This document shows positions 1-10,280 of a stretch of 22,755 bases of DNA, piece by piece. Position numbers and translations under genes: made by a program. This stretch comes from Plantago elongata (Eukaryota; Streptophyta; Magnoliopsida; Lamiales; Plantaginaceae), in assembly GCA_036897095.1 (NCBI GenBank), contig JAYMSP010002726.1, forward strand, positions 1 to 22,755. The letters run 5' to 3'. How positions within the stretch are numbered: position 1 is the first letter of the stretch; the number at the start of each line of letters is the position of its first letter. Below the pieces are notes generated by a model that had not been told where the DNA came from, searched no databases, and was given only the letters and a program-made list of their open reading frames with translations.

Positions 1-10
1 GTGAACCTAT

Positions 11-69
11 TATATATAGTGGATACAACATATATTAATTTCTTAAGGGTTCAGAGACAATTATATATA
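11..69 (+). promoter_or_regulatory. Two TATA-like boxes upstream of the SPH gene
   Basis: TATATATA occurs at 11-18 and again at 62-69. The first would place a transcript start near position 45 and allow translation from the ATG at 83. The second would place it near position 95 and favour the in-frame ATG at 101. Most of the promoter lies left of the window. This is a motif match only, in AT-rich DNA where such matches are common. Confidence 0.3.
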
Positions 70-82
70 GTCATTGTGAACA

Positions 83-508
83 ATGATTTGTTATTCAACG
101 ATGTGGCACATTGTTCTTTTGTTTTGTTCCTCGGTCGTAACTACATCAGATGCGATATATTTCAGGGAGAAAGTAACTGTGGTTATACAAGGTGATATAA
201 AAGATGAAACTATTGTCGCTCATTGCTACTCATCTGATGATGATGTGGGTACCCACCAACTATCATTTGGCCAACAATTCCATTTTAAATTCCGTGTAAA
301 TTTTTTTCAAACTACCAAGTTTTTTTGTGACTTCTTTACGAGTCATGGTAGTGGTAACTACGGTGTTTTCACCAAAACACAAGAACGTAACTGCCATGGA
401 TATTGTGTTTGGTACGTAAAGAAAGATGGCCCGTGCTTGAAAAATATCGATGATAAGCTTCTTTGCACAGAATGGAAGAACAAACGACAACAAATACTAG
501 CTAGCTAG
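83..508 (+). CDS. Self-incompatibility S1-like (SPH family) secreted protein
   Basis: Single-exon gene for a 141-residue protein of the plant self-incompatibility S1/SPH family: small secreted cysteine-rich proteins, founded on the Papaver stigma S protein, most members having unknown roles. Residues 7-24 form a hydrophobic signal peptide ending near TSDA. Family hallmarks follow in order: a VTVVI strand (31-35), HCYSSDDDVG (47-56), the FFCDF motif (80-84), a C-x3-C-VWYV block (104-113) and DGPC (115-118). The mature part has six cysteines (48, 82, 104, 108, 118, 128), enough for the family's disulfides. Length is typical and there is no break, so it looks functional. The ATG at 101 (MWHIVLLF) is an alternative start that would remove six residues and leave a cleaner signal peptide. 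Absence of introns is normal for the family. No neighbouring gene suggests a partner. Confidence 0.93.
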   Translation: MICYSTMWHIVLLFCSSVVTTSDAIYFREKVTVVIQGDIKDETIVAHCYSSDDDVGTHQLSFGQQFHFKFRVNFFQTTKFFCDFFTSHGSGNYGVFTKTQERNCHGYCVWYVKKDGPCLKNIDDKLLCTEWKNKRQQILAS

Positions 509-1627
509 CTAATTCACCAACCCGACTTGTTCACTTTATTAATAATACATCTATTATATTTCGACTCTCTAAAAGTTGTATGCACTATTTTAGTTGAATA
601 TTTCATTGATGTCACACGTATTTGTGTTTGTGCCAACGTTTCAGGAAATTGTAAGGAAGGAGAATAAACTATGAACAAGGGTTGGGTAATATATAAAAAA
701 AAAAATGCATGAAACGATATAAATTTTTATCTAAGTTATGTTTAGATTTATAATAATGTAATGTGATTTATGTATAATTTATGAAAATCAAGTCCTTTAC
801 GAGACTTTTTGAGAGAATTTGATGTTTCTTATTTTCTATTACTTCATTTGGGGCGTTCTAATTTTGTATTTCAGTTTACTAGTTGTTTAACGTAGATCAT
901 TTGTAGAAGATGTTGGAGGACTATAATTAATATTCCCTGTCATTTATAAATGTGTATTAGATATGCCATCATATGTTTTAGATCCAATCACAACGAAAAA
1001 GTCCAAGTCTTTAAATGAATTTTAAACGACCAATCATATTACCAGAACAGTCACATTTGCAATTAATGTCCTTTACTGAAATATACTACTAGTTGAATGT
1101 GCTTAATCAAATTCTGAGTATTAGCAACTGTTGAAATGATTATGTTAAATGGTTAATTGTCCGTGCTTACTGACATGGGTTAGCCGAATGGGCTTAATCA
1201 AATTCTAAGTATTAATAATTGTTGTAATGATTATGTTAAATGGTTAAATGGCATGAAGAAAGCCATTGTTCATCCGTAGACAGCAAAAAATTGTGACGGT
1301 CTCTTCTCATTTATTCTGAATTTAGGTTGCAAAACTATCATACATAAGTTGTTGTAAAGAGTTAGTGTTTTTTACGTTGCAGTCATGGGAATTAGTCAAA
1401 TGCAGTTGTGGTATTCTGATTTGTTTACATTTATTAGCACGTGTATGATTTATAGGGTTGGGCAATTTCCTTTTTCTTTGGCTTGTCTGTTAAAAGTTAC
1501 ATATGTGTTCTTCAAGAAAAGTATGTTTGCTAGTTTCAATATGATGTAATATGTTTTAGTACGATGATTTGTGATTTATAAATATAGTTGCATCAGTGTG
1601 TATGCTACTCAAAAGGCACAATTGATC
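509..1627. other. AT-rich intergenic DNA without a recognised gene
   Basis: No open frame here resembles a protein I recognise. The stretch follows the SPH stop codon. An AATAAA-like poly(A) signal at about 663-668 could serve the SPH transcript. The only structure seen is a 62-bp direct repeat, listed separately. Confidence 0.6.
1095..1247. repeat. Imperfect direct repeat, 62-bp unit, 91-bp spacing
   Basis: Copy 1 (1095-1156) and copy 2 (1186-1247) share GCTTAATCAAATTCT and the 20-mer ATGATTATGTTAAATGGTTA, with a handful of substitutions between them. Unique sequence of about 29 bp separates them. This looks like a local tandem duplication of a 91-bp segment. Confidence 0.75.
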
Positions 1628-1858
1628 TTAAGCACTATAATCTTCAGTGGCATGACCGCAGGTTACATACATGTGAGTCCCATGCTTCCCGCACCTCCCA
1701 CATAGAAATCTTCTAAGGTCTGTCGTCGCTTGTCGAAGTGTATCGCTTGTTTTTGGGGCTTCCTGTTGAATGTCTGAAATGGGACAGATTATCATCAATG
1801 ACTTAATGTATTCTAGGCGGTCTATTGTGGGAATAGGAGTGATGTCTTCCTTGCACAC
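1628..1858 (-). other. Coding-like scrap ending in a zinc-knuckle-like Cys/His motif
   Basis: A minus-strand frame of 76 codons ends in a cysteine-rich tail containing CGRCGKHGTHMYVTC. The spacing is C-x2-C-x5-H-x4-C, one residue longer than a CCHC zinc knuckle (C-x2-C-x4-H-x4-C). Such knuckles commonly end FAR1-related and transposase-derived plant proteins. I cannot find the rest of a gene upstream on this strand (1860-2300), so it would be at best a terminal fragment of a decayed gene or element. Chance occurrence is quite possible. Confidence 0.2.
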
Positions 1859-4440
1859 TTCTTTGTATGTGGAGGCATATGAGTTTGAATTGTTGCGGAA
1901 TAAGAATCTGAATTACAATTATGTTTGATGAATGTGTATCAGTGTAAATCATCCATATCAGGTAGTGTAAATTATGCTTGTTAGAAGTCACGTTGAGTAA
2001 TTTTCCAGACCACTGCAATTTTGATCTGGGCAAAAATCCTTACGATACTTCAAAGGGCAGGGACTTCCACGGTTGTGTACTACATTAGTGGAAGAGGGCA
2101 TTTTACTGGTCTGAATATTTAATTTGTTCCTACAAAAATACATCTTCAACTATGCTCTTTGTAGGAGAAGGATTCTCAACGGTAACTAACAGGTGAAAAA
2201 CAGCTAGTTGTATACTACATTTGCTGACCAACACTGGAAACTATTGCTGATTCATGGACCGCATTCACCATTACTGGACCATGAAAACGTTGAGTGAAAC
2301 AAAAACTATGGGCCCAAAATCATTTAATTTCATGGTCCAGTAACAAAAACCTAAATAGCCCAACAGAGTACAAGATGTGTAAATCGACCCAAAATATGTT
2401 GTAAATTGAAGAACAATACAAACAATATAGCGAAATAGTGTCAATTTGAAGCAAAAAAATAAGTAACCAATTTTTATGTCACCTTCTTCAGAAAATTTTA
2501 ATCACTAAAATACGACTAAAATGCAAAAAAAAAAAAAAAACTATGGACAAACAAAAGTGCAATTGGAAACCAAAAGCCACAAACAAAAAAGGATCATCAT
2601 CAAAAACACTTTTTAAAAATGTTAAAAAACGAACCATAATAAAAATTAATATCTTAAAATACTACCAAATAAATTAATTATCCAATGATGCAAAACTTTT
2701 TAATGGTACAATTAACGGACCATTATCTAAAAATATTTAAAGAACCCTCATGGGCAATTAATATCTTAAAATGCTTCCTCTCATCAATTATAATAAGACC
2801 ATTATGTAATCAGTTCTTATTCAAACTAACTTCCAGGACTTCGTTGCTAACAAGACCAAGTTGTTATAATATGAAACATGAACAGTTAAATCGAAATTAA
2901 ATGACCAACTTTGAAAAAGAATAAAGAGACAATTACAACTAGAAAAACTTGAATCAAAGCCTGTTACCCCATGTGGGCAAAGTGTAGAGTGCAAAGGGGC
3001 TATTTAATATATAATAAAAAGTAACCGTGAGGTATTTATACAATTTCTAGAACTTCATGTATGGGATATAAGTACAACATTTTCACTTCGTAGCTATGGC
3101 AAGGATTTGTTCACAATTCGTATGCAAGGCCGGCGGATTAAACTATAGGTATCTAGTATATGGTTTTATATATATTAATGTAATGGAATTTCTTAAACAA
3201 CCAAGATAATAAAGTATATGAAGAAGGATGACACTTAATTCGAAAATCTAGTTTATAAGTTAACTCCACTGAATTTGTAACTAATAAGATGAATAGTATT
3301 TATCCACAACCATGTATTACAATCATATTATATCAAATTAATTAATATATCATCCCTCGATCTATCAACTTTTACAAACGCATCAACTATCACATATAAC
3401 TATAATACTATAAAACAACAATCTCAACGTGACTTGGCACAACAACCTAACCAATTGAGTTAGGCCTCATTGACAATTTATTATTAATATATTATGGTCA
3501 AAGTCAACTACCAGATCAATTCAAAGATTTTACGACCATACAATTCATTTGTCATTTTTCTAAGTTTGTATTCTAGTTTCACAATTTATTTAACCTAAGT
3601 TGGTGCAAAAGATTTTGTTGGAGTGCAATTTCCATTTCATATATATAAAATGTATTGTATATGACTATCAAGTGGTTTATATACATGAAAATATACATCA
3701 TATAAGTTAATGAATTTATGGGGCAACTGTGTGAAAACTAAATCAAACTTATGGAATTGAACATTAATGCACCTGTTGAGTTTAAAATATTTCATTTCAA
3801 TCAAAGGTATCTCCATTACAAGTCTTCTTTAAAATGCATCTCACATTAAAGAAAAAGATTCACATTACATGTACTACCTAGTCAAAAGTGCATTAGTATC
3901 ATAATCTCTAAATGTTGAGGCAAGTTTTGGGCTTTGACATGCTTTCTTCAGCCCCTAAATATACGAACTATGTTTTGGAAAGTGATTAGTCGTGTTCTTT
4001 TGTTTAAAAAAAATCATAATCCCGAAAATTTCTAGTATCATGGAAACAAAGATATACTAGCTTTTTTCTCTTTTAAAAGTACCAAAATGTACTACCTCGA
4101 AAAGTAAGTAATCATTATTCAAATAAGTTTCATGACTTTCAAATTAAAGTGTATCAAAAGATATTGAAAATGTGGATAGGTTCTATCAAACATGGTACAA
4201 AAGTCCATACCATACTAGTGCAGATTTGGACAATATGTATGATGTTAGTGTTATTTTAGGTGTTATTGTGAAACTAATGTGACATGAAATGAGTTATAAA
4301 ATGTAATTAAATGAGGTCTCATTCAAAGTATCTCAATATGTTATTTTCTACAAAATTATTTCAATTTTTAAAGGGGAAAACACTTTTTATGTTTTTAAAA
4401 GATGTTAAAATATTACCTGGCAATTAAATGCCCATAAACT
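1859..4440. other. AT-rich intergenic DNA without a recognised gene
   Basis: About 2.6 kb with stop codons in every frame and no recognisable protein similarity. It holds a 16-bp perfect inverted repeat (2271-2343), a 16-base A run near 2525-2540 and scattered short repeats such as TTAATATCTTAAAAT near 2646 and 2757. It is probably old decayed transposon DNA, but no element ends can be shown. Confidence 0.5.
2271..2343. repeat. Perfect 16-bp inverted repeat
   Basis: TTACTGGACCATGAAA at 2271-2286 is matched by its exact reverse complement at 2328-2343, with a 41-base spacer. It could be the terminal repeats of a tiny MITE-like remnant or a simple stem. No flanking target duplication is evident. 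Confidence 0.7.
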
Positions 4441-4446
4441 TGATTC

Positions 4447-4593
4447 TATATTTATCATAATAAGTCAAACGTTAGGTGCTTTTCGAAATTCACACTCCAG
4501 ATTTAATCCCTCACACTCTCCCATTCTTAGTTTCCATCTTCACTCAATAACCTCAATCTTTATCCATCTTCAAGTTTTGATAGTGGTGCAAAA
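4447..4593 (+). promoter_or_regulatory. Likely core promoter and 5' leader of MBD gene A
   Basis: A TATA-like box (TATATTTA, 4447-4454) is followed by a CT-rich stretch (about 4490-4580) typical of plant 5' leaders and then by the ATG in the context AAAAATGGC. The start site would be near 4480. Inferred from motifs only. Confidence 0.4.
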
Positions 4594-5288
4594 ATGGCAT
4601 CATCGAACCTACTGAACAACGAATCATACGAAACAAACCCAATGGTTGATGAACCTGATCTTGATTACATTCATATTTTACAAATCCTTGAAGATCTGGA
4701 AATTCCTCAACTGGTAGAACTTGGGCAAAACAGTTCAGCCCAAAATTCAGAGAAGGAGGAGGAGCTCGTCCCGAACCATATGGTGGACGAGAACAATGAC
4801 TGGCTGCCGATGGGGTGGATGGTTGACATCGAAACTCGTAAATCAGGAAAAACTGAAGGCAATACAGATAAGGTAATATTCACATTTTCTTCTTCAAATC
4901 ATATATTGTTTGTATCTTTTTTGATTACTTACTATTATTTTTGCACTTGTGAAGTATTACATTCCACCACCTGGACTCACATCTAAACGTAGATTCAGGT
5001 CAAAGCCTGAGGTGCTTCGTTTTTTGGATAGCATTGGTGTTGGGGTAATACAAATTAATGTCAGATTTACATTTTAGATTTTATTTATTTATGTAAATAC
5101 ATAATTTTATTCCTAGCTAATTAGTTACTTCTTCATTGGATTCACGAACCCAGGCTAAGAAACCTTGCACTCGTTCACAACCCGTTGTAGCTGAAGTTTC
5201 CAACCAAGAGAAGCCAGTCAAGTATGCCGCTCAGTGCTATACGCAAAATGATATAGATTTTGTTGATTCTATTCTCAATTTTGATTAG
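4594..5288 (+). CDS. Methyl-CpG-binding-domain protein, MBD5/6-like (gene A)
   Basis: Three exons, 4594-4872, 4955-5044 and 5154-5288, joined by GT-AG introns of 82 and 109 bp, all phase 0, give a 167-residue protein. The MBD spans about residues 70-120: DWLPMGW, the TRKSGK...TDK loop, then YYIPPPG and RFRSKPEVLRFL. This pattern matches the plant MBD5/MBD6 class, nuclear proteins that bind methylated CpG and help silence methylated loci. The N-terminus is acidic (PDLDYIHILQILEDLEIPQL). The C-terminal 44 residues are short, ending DFVDSILNFD, and not recognised. The first intron splits the MBD just before YY, the same place as in gene B. No break is visible. Methyl-CpG binding is assumed from the family. 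The exon joins rest on consensus splice sites, maintained frame and domain continuity. Confidence 0.87.
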
Positions 5289-5574
5289 TTAGAAGTTTAA
5301 AAAAGGAAAAACTTGTTAGTCTCAGTTAAGTTTATCCGTAAAAGTTGTTTTCATCTTGTTATGTAAGGTGCTTCAAGTTTCCGAGTTACTTTTGTTTGGA
5401 GCATTTGTATGAAAGTTTACAGTATTATAACATTTTGTATTCAATATTGCTCCATAATGATTTTGTTATACAATTATGTAACTCAAAAAATATAGATAAG
5501 TGTGAGTATTAAGTAAATCTCTAATGTTCTAAACACGTTCTAAATGAAGTTATGATGTTTTCAGAACAAAATAT

Positions 5575-5960
5575 TTGATTTTTAACTATTGAATATTGTG
5601 TTTGTACCAACAACTATTTTAGAGGTTAAATAGTACATACATATATAATTTCACCCAAAGCATCATATATATTTTTAATAGGTAACTCTTGTGTTCATGT
5701 AAAATAGAAATGTTCTCCATTCTTAAATAAATAAAAACTTCAATTATCGTTAACGACATGCAAGAAATATTAGAAAAAACAAGGCACATTTCCATTAAAA
5801 TAATTGTTATGCATATGATTATCACAATTTCCTAACTGAGTACTTAAATTAATTAATTAAGATAAGATTAATAGCAGATTTTAAGAAATCTAAAGATATA
5901 GACTAATAATGTTCATAGAAAATAATCAATAAATTAGTAACCATTCTTAAATGGATAACA
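5575..5960 (+). repeat. Repeat A, copy 1 (direct copy of 12845-13280)
   Basis: Shares long stretches with 12845-13280 in the same orientation, for example CTTGTGTTCATGTAAAATAG, ATATAATTTCACC, GAGTACTTAAAT and TTAAGATAAGATTAAT. Small insertions and deletions separate the copies, including a GATAT expansion present only in copy 2. Copy 1 lies just outside the left arm of the foldback, whereas copy 2 spans its loop and the start of the right arm. Confidence 0.8.
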
Positions 5961-6169
5961 AAAAGAAAAACGTCGGCAATATAATTCTCTCATTGTAACA
6001 CGGTCATGGTTCATCATAGAAATCGTGTACTCGAGTATATTCCCTTTCCACTACTGTTTTGAATGGAATTCAATTTCATTGAAGTGGTACATTTTTCTAA
6101 CCAAATTATCTGAACATATAACACCGTAAATTGTATGTTGGTTTGGATTATTATTTTAGTCTTCATTAA

Positions 6170-6672
6170 GTCATCAATGATTTAAAAGTAAACGCGTTTG
6201 TCGTATATTTGTCGCTCAAAAATCACTAAATGATTCGGATTCAGAGTTGTTTGTCTTATATTTGTAAAGTAAAGAATAACCACATGATTTGGAATCGAAC
6301 ATGTTTGTCGTGTATCCCATTAATCACTAAAGCTTCGGATTCATCTTTTTTTGTCGTATACTTGTAAAGTTAAAATCACCAGACTTATTTGTCGTATACT
6401 TGTAAAGTTAAAATCACCACGTGATTTGAAACCAGACTTATTTGTCGTGTAAATATTCCATTAATCTAACAATACAATTATACATATTTAGACTTGTCTG
6501 TCCTATATTTGTAAAGTAAAAAAATTCACCAAATGATACAGAACCAGATTTGTTGTCGTGTACTTCTTTAATGACTAATGATCCTGTATATGACTTGTTT
6601 TTCGTATATTCGTGAATCAAACAAAGTCATTGCATGGTACAGAACCGGGCTTGTTTGGCGTGTGTGTGTGTG
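6170..6672 (+). repeat. Satellite-like array at the outer end of the foldback's left arm
   Basis: Successive degenerate copies of a unit containing ACTTGTTTGTCGTATA, then CTTGTAAAGTTAAAATCACC, then a TGATTCGGA-type block. Two unit types alternate: one has CACTAATGATTCGGATT plus CGTATACTTGTAAAG, the other has CACCACGTGATT plus GTCGTGTATCCCATTAAT. Together they make a higher-order repeat of roughly 100-120 bp. The array is the reverse complement of the one at 15241-15720. For example, 6588-6660 pairs with 15241-15315. Confidence 0.85.
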
Positions 6673-6686
6673 TACAAGAAATGGTA

Positions 6687-6705
6687 CACCGCGCTATGCG
6701 CGGTG
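6687..6705. repeat. GC-rich perfect 8-bp hairpin at the end of the insertion
   Basis: CACCGCGC, loop TAT, GCGCGGTG, in strongly AT-rich surroundings. It is followed on the minus strand by 12 bases ending CTTG at the insertion edge. The position and base composition resemble Helitron 3' hairpins. It could also act as a transcription-stalling stem. Confidence 0.75.
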
Positions 6706-7825
6706 CCAATTATTTTAATTTAATTATTATTTTGAATATTTATCAAATAGGTAAATGCTCCTTATTGCATCTTCAATAAGAGTCAATCGAATCAAAACTT
6801 TGCTAATGTGAACCATGCGTGGAAGTTTTTAGGTACACCATCAGTACTACATTTAGAGGTTTTCTATTTTTAGGCCGCCTCATAAATATTTTCCATGTGA
6901 TATGTAATTAATTCTGATCCATTGATTTTAATTCAGAGGTATATTTAAATACTTTTAATTCCAACTAATTCTAGGTGAAAAAGAAAATATTTAAAAGATC
7001 CTTCAATATACATATAATACCCTGAATGATATAAATAATTTTAATATTATAAAAGTACATAATTAAACTTAATCAATAAAAAAACATAATACCGAATTAA
7101 TTGCTCCATTTGAGGTTAGCTTGTTTCACATGCTCTCATGGCTCTGCACCATAGCTCGCTCGTCCCTTCACTAACAGTAAAAAATGATAAACCCCCAAAC
7201 ATTGAAACCAATTCACACCATGCTTGACAAATAAGAATTCAAATCAGGAGCTAAATTTGATTGCAATTAACCTTTTCTCCTACCCAAAAATTCCAGATGT
7301 TATAACTAAGTTTGATTACATGACATATATCAATTCTAGACATAGAAAACATATAAAATATTAACCTACCATTTTTGGGATAAAAGAGAAGAACATTAAT
7401 CTCTGGCAAACTGCTCTTATTGGGACAAACTTACAAGTTGCGATAATGTAAAGATTGTCAACATACAATTGTATTTCCTGAGAGAGGAAGGGAGTACGAT
7501 TACCATAAATTCAATACGCCAAAATGCAAGAGCTTGTAAGTTAACATCAACAACTAAAGAACTAAGACAAAAATCAGCAGGGTGAAGTACATGATCAATC
7601 ATTGTTACAGTCGACTTCAATTGCTCATACAGTACACACTCAAACCAAAAGAGTTCTTGGTAAGCCTCATCTATGAAATTTTTAGTGGCACGAAGTCAAC
7701 CAAACTTAAAGGCTAAACAATCCCAACCATGCTTCCCCGCCCCCTGCAATTTCCGCATCTTGTATAGATGGCATTGTTCTTCTTTGTTATGGTAATACTA
7801 ATTCATTGTCATTCCTTGCCACTAC

Positions 7826-7935
7826 CTGAGATCGACGGAGTTCGTACGGGTGAATATAGAAATATCCATGTTTAACTTCACTCGGTCAATCCCATGAGAT
7901 GTCCCCTTTCGTTCTGGCGGGCATGGATCACTAAA
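7826..7935 (-). other. Exon-like fragment inside the insertion (unknown gene)
   Basis: On the minus strand a 110-bp open segment is bounded by an acceptor-like ...AATCTCAG and a donor-like CAG|GTAGTG. In one frame it reads without stops, including SDPCPPERKGTSHGIDRVK. Base composition is richer in GC than its surroundings. I do not recognise the protein. It could be one exon of a captured gene fragment carried by the 3.57-kb insertion. Because 110 is not a multiple of three, neighbouring exons would have to compensate, and I could not join any. Confidence 0.3.
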
Positions 7936-9940
7936 CTGAGATTGAGGCAACAAAAAACATTGTAAGAAATCGATGACAAATGCAATAAACTACACATGGA
8001 TAATTAAACAAGCATCTCTCCATTAACAATTAGTTCACTTTGCTTCAGAACATGTCCATTTGAGGCTCCATCTAAAATTCCACCTTGGCAAAATAAGTGA
8101 AATTCCAGATGTCCTAGAGTCATTAAAAGCATTTTCTCATAATTGGAAATAAAATCTGAATGGATTTTTTATGTTCATAGTAAAGCCTTGATTATTATAA
8201 TAGTAGAAACATGCAAGAGAATTAGATCCCTCACAAAGTCACAGGTAACATCAAATCATGTAGATAGCTTCTAAGCGACCTGCCTTTCCATCTCCCTAAT
8301 GCCTTGAAACTCAAAACAGAAGCACCGACAAGTGATAAGCATGTTGTGCCTTCATTACAACCAGATAAGTCAACTTACACAACTCATTGGTCCATCTTCA
8401 CAATAGTTGATTCCACTCCACATATGCACTCCCTTATAAAGTTGGAGCAAGTTTTGTTCAAACATTATAGAATCAGAAGATTCTCAGCTTTATCGTGCAC
8501 AATTTAATTCCATTATTCCGCATACACCAACATAAGCAAACCAATTTAGCAAAGCCAGAGGGCACCAAAGATTGACATAAACTGGTGGATGGGGATTGTC
8601 AAATTCCATATGCGCTTCCTTATAGCGTATGAGCAAGATGAAAAGCACCTTAATACTGGTTTTAATACTCTTATGTATAGGCAGAGAAGTAAGACATGTT
8701 GAGCAATGAAAAGGGTATGCCAACTAAAGCTTTTCAAGCATGAGAAAAGCAAAACATATATGTCGTAATAATGTACAATAGCCATACACTCTCATCGGTT
8801 GATAAAAATGCTTTAAAGAGGCATTAGCAAACAGCCTTATTGTTATTATACAAAAGAGGGATAATATGACTATGTTCTTACATGAATGACATTTAATTAT
8901 AGAAGTAGATGACACTCGGCTCTTGCCAAGAAATTCTATCCACGAAGCCAGTCGTTTTGAATTTTGATAATTCACAAATTAAACAAGAAAATGTTTAATA
9001 ATCGGGCTCGTTAATCAAAAATGTCAAAAAATATTTCAAAGGAGAATATACCAGTGATTCAACATTATGCACTATCCGCGAGAATATACCAGTTTGCATC
9101 GTAGTTGTTTTAAAATAAAACAAATAATTATAAAATGATAATGCATTCTAATTTTACAGATGTATTGGCGCAAGGCTTACCGAAATCGAATATTTTCCTA
9201 AAAATACTATTATCTTCTTTAACATCGTTCTTGAACTGATGTTCTCGTCATTCATCTTCTTCTTCAACAACAAAAAAGAAAAGGTAGCACACGAATAAAA
9301 CCCAAATCAAAGGTCTGAAAATAAAATCCATTCAAGTATGGTCTCCTTCATGGGACAGAATATGTGCGAAGAGGGGATAAAAACAAGCTGCTATTGGACT
9401 ATGTAAACACCATAAGTTACGGAAATCAGCGTCAATTCTTACATATATAGAGCAGCAACATCAAGCGCCTTTGTATGTGTTAATATATTTATTCGCCAGC
9501 AAGAAGAAGAAGAAGAATATATCCAATTTAACACCTTTGACAAGGTTTTAGAGGTACCAAATGATATGTCATCATTCTATCCATAATCAAATTTATCTTA
9601 AGCATTTCATCAAGCACCTTATTGTGTCATCCCTATTCCTCACAAGTCATACTTCCAAAGAATTTCTCACCTCAATCCTATACTTGTGTAAATTTTTAGT
9701 AAACATACATCAAAGATCACAAACACCAACACCGACAATGCAAAAATATAATTCAAATCTGAGAAGCCCAAATAAATAAATAAAACATAAGAGACATAGA
9801 GTACAACCAAACAAATGAATTCTGAGCAGAGAAGCCAATTAAATAAACCAATGAAAAACGAGTAATACTCGCCTTTATGAGTGACTTATGATATAGCTAA
9901 ATATGAAGAAGACTATGGCTAGAGAGGATACGTCGATGCT

Positions 9941-10225
9941 TCATCTGATATTTGGAATAGTGGCGAATTTGCTAGGCAGAAAACACTTATAAGCAATCCA
10001 AAGCAAAGAGAGGCGTCGATTGAATCTGGATGTCACGGGAACGGGTGGAGGTTGCAAGAAAGAGCCGATTGGAGAAGTGATGGCTTTGGAGAGGTGCGTT
10101 CCGTTTGAGGGGTGTGTGGAGACGACAAGAGTGTGGTGGCGACATGGTTGTTTGTGCCTGCTGTTTGCCGTTGTGACGGGAGTAGAAAGCAATTTTGAAA
10201 GTTGTTTTACGTTTTCAATCTCCAT
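9941..10225 (-). other. Open frame or 5'-leader-like segment at the right end of the insertion
   Basis: A minus-strand frame of 94 codons begins MEIENVKQLSKLL, 15 bp inside the right edge of the insertion. It is markedly richer in GC than the rest of the insertion and has a basic Ser/Thr/Pro/His composition. I do not recognise a domain. It may be the first exon or untranslated leader of a captured gene fragment. The opposite-strand frame (10020-10340) looks less likely because it runs into the GT microsatellite. Confidence 0.2.
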
Positions 10226-10234
10226 AACTGGCTC

Positions 10235-10240
<6 letters not shown>

Positions 10241-10271
<31 letters not shown>

Positions 10272-10280
10272 GTGCGTGTG
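10241..10280. repeat. (GT)n microsatellite at the insertion's right junction
   Basis: About 20 GT units with two GC interruptions. A shorter (TG)n tract sits at the opposite junction (6656-6673). The equivalent place in the right arm is only TATATATG, so the tract expanded at or before the insertion. Confidence 0.95.

Larger units (their letters stand above)
6673..10240 (-). mobile_element. 3.57-kb insertion in the left arm, possibly Helitron-like
   Basis: The right arm of the foldback is the uninserted allele. Its complement reads through GGGCTTGTTTGGCG, TATATATG and TCACTAAA, while the left arm has the same left flank at 6645-6660 and resumes at TCACTAGATT (10281). The DNA between, flanked by (TG)n on both sides, is therefore extra. 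Near its left edge is a GC-rich perfect 8-bp hairpin (6687-6705) 12 bases from CAAG; read on the minus strand this resembles a Helitron 3' end, a hairpin about 10-12 bases from CTRR, but the end is CTTG and no clear TC 5' end is seen. Exon-like pieces inside would fit gene-fragment capture. No transposase or Rep/helicase is visible. The insertion is well supported; its class is not. Confidence 0.6.

Noticed and set aside
8304..8975. Four overlapping small frames on both strands in the insertion
   Set aside because: Short and mutually conflicting, with no domain or splice support; compatible with chance.
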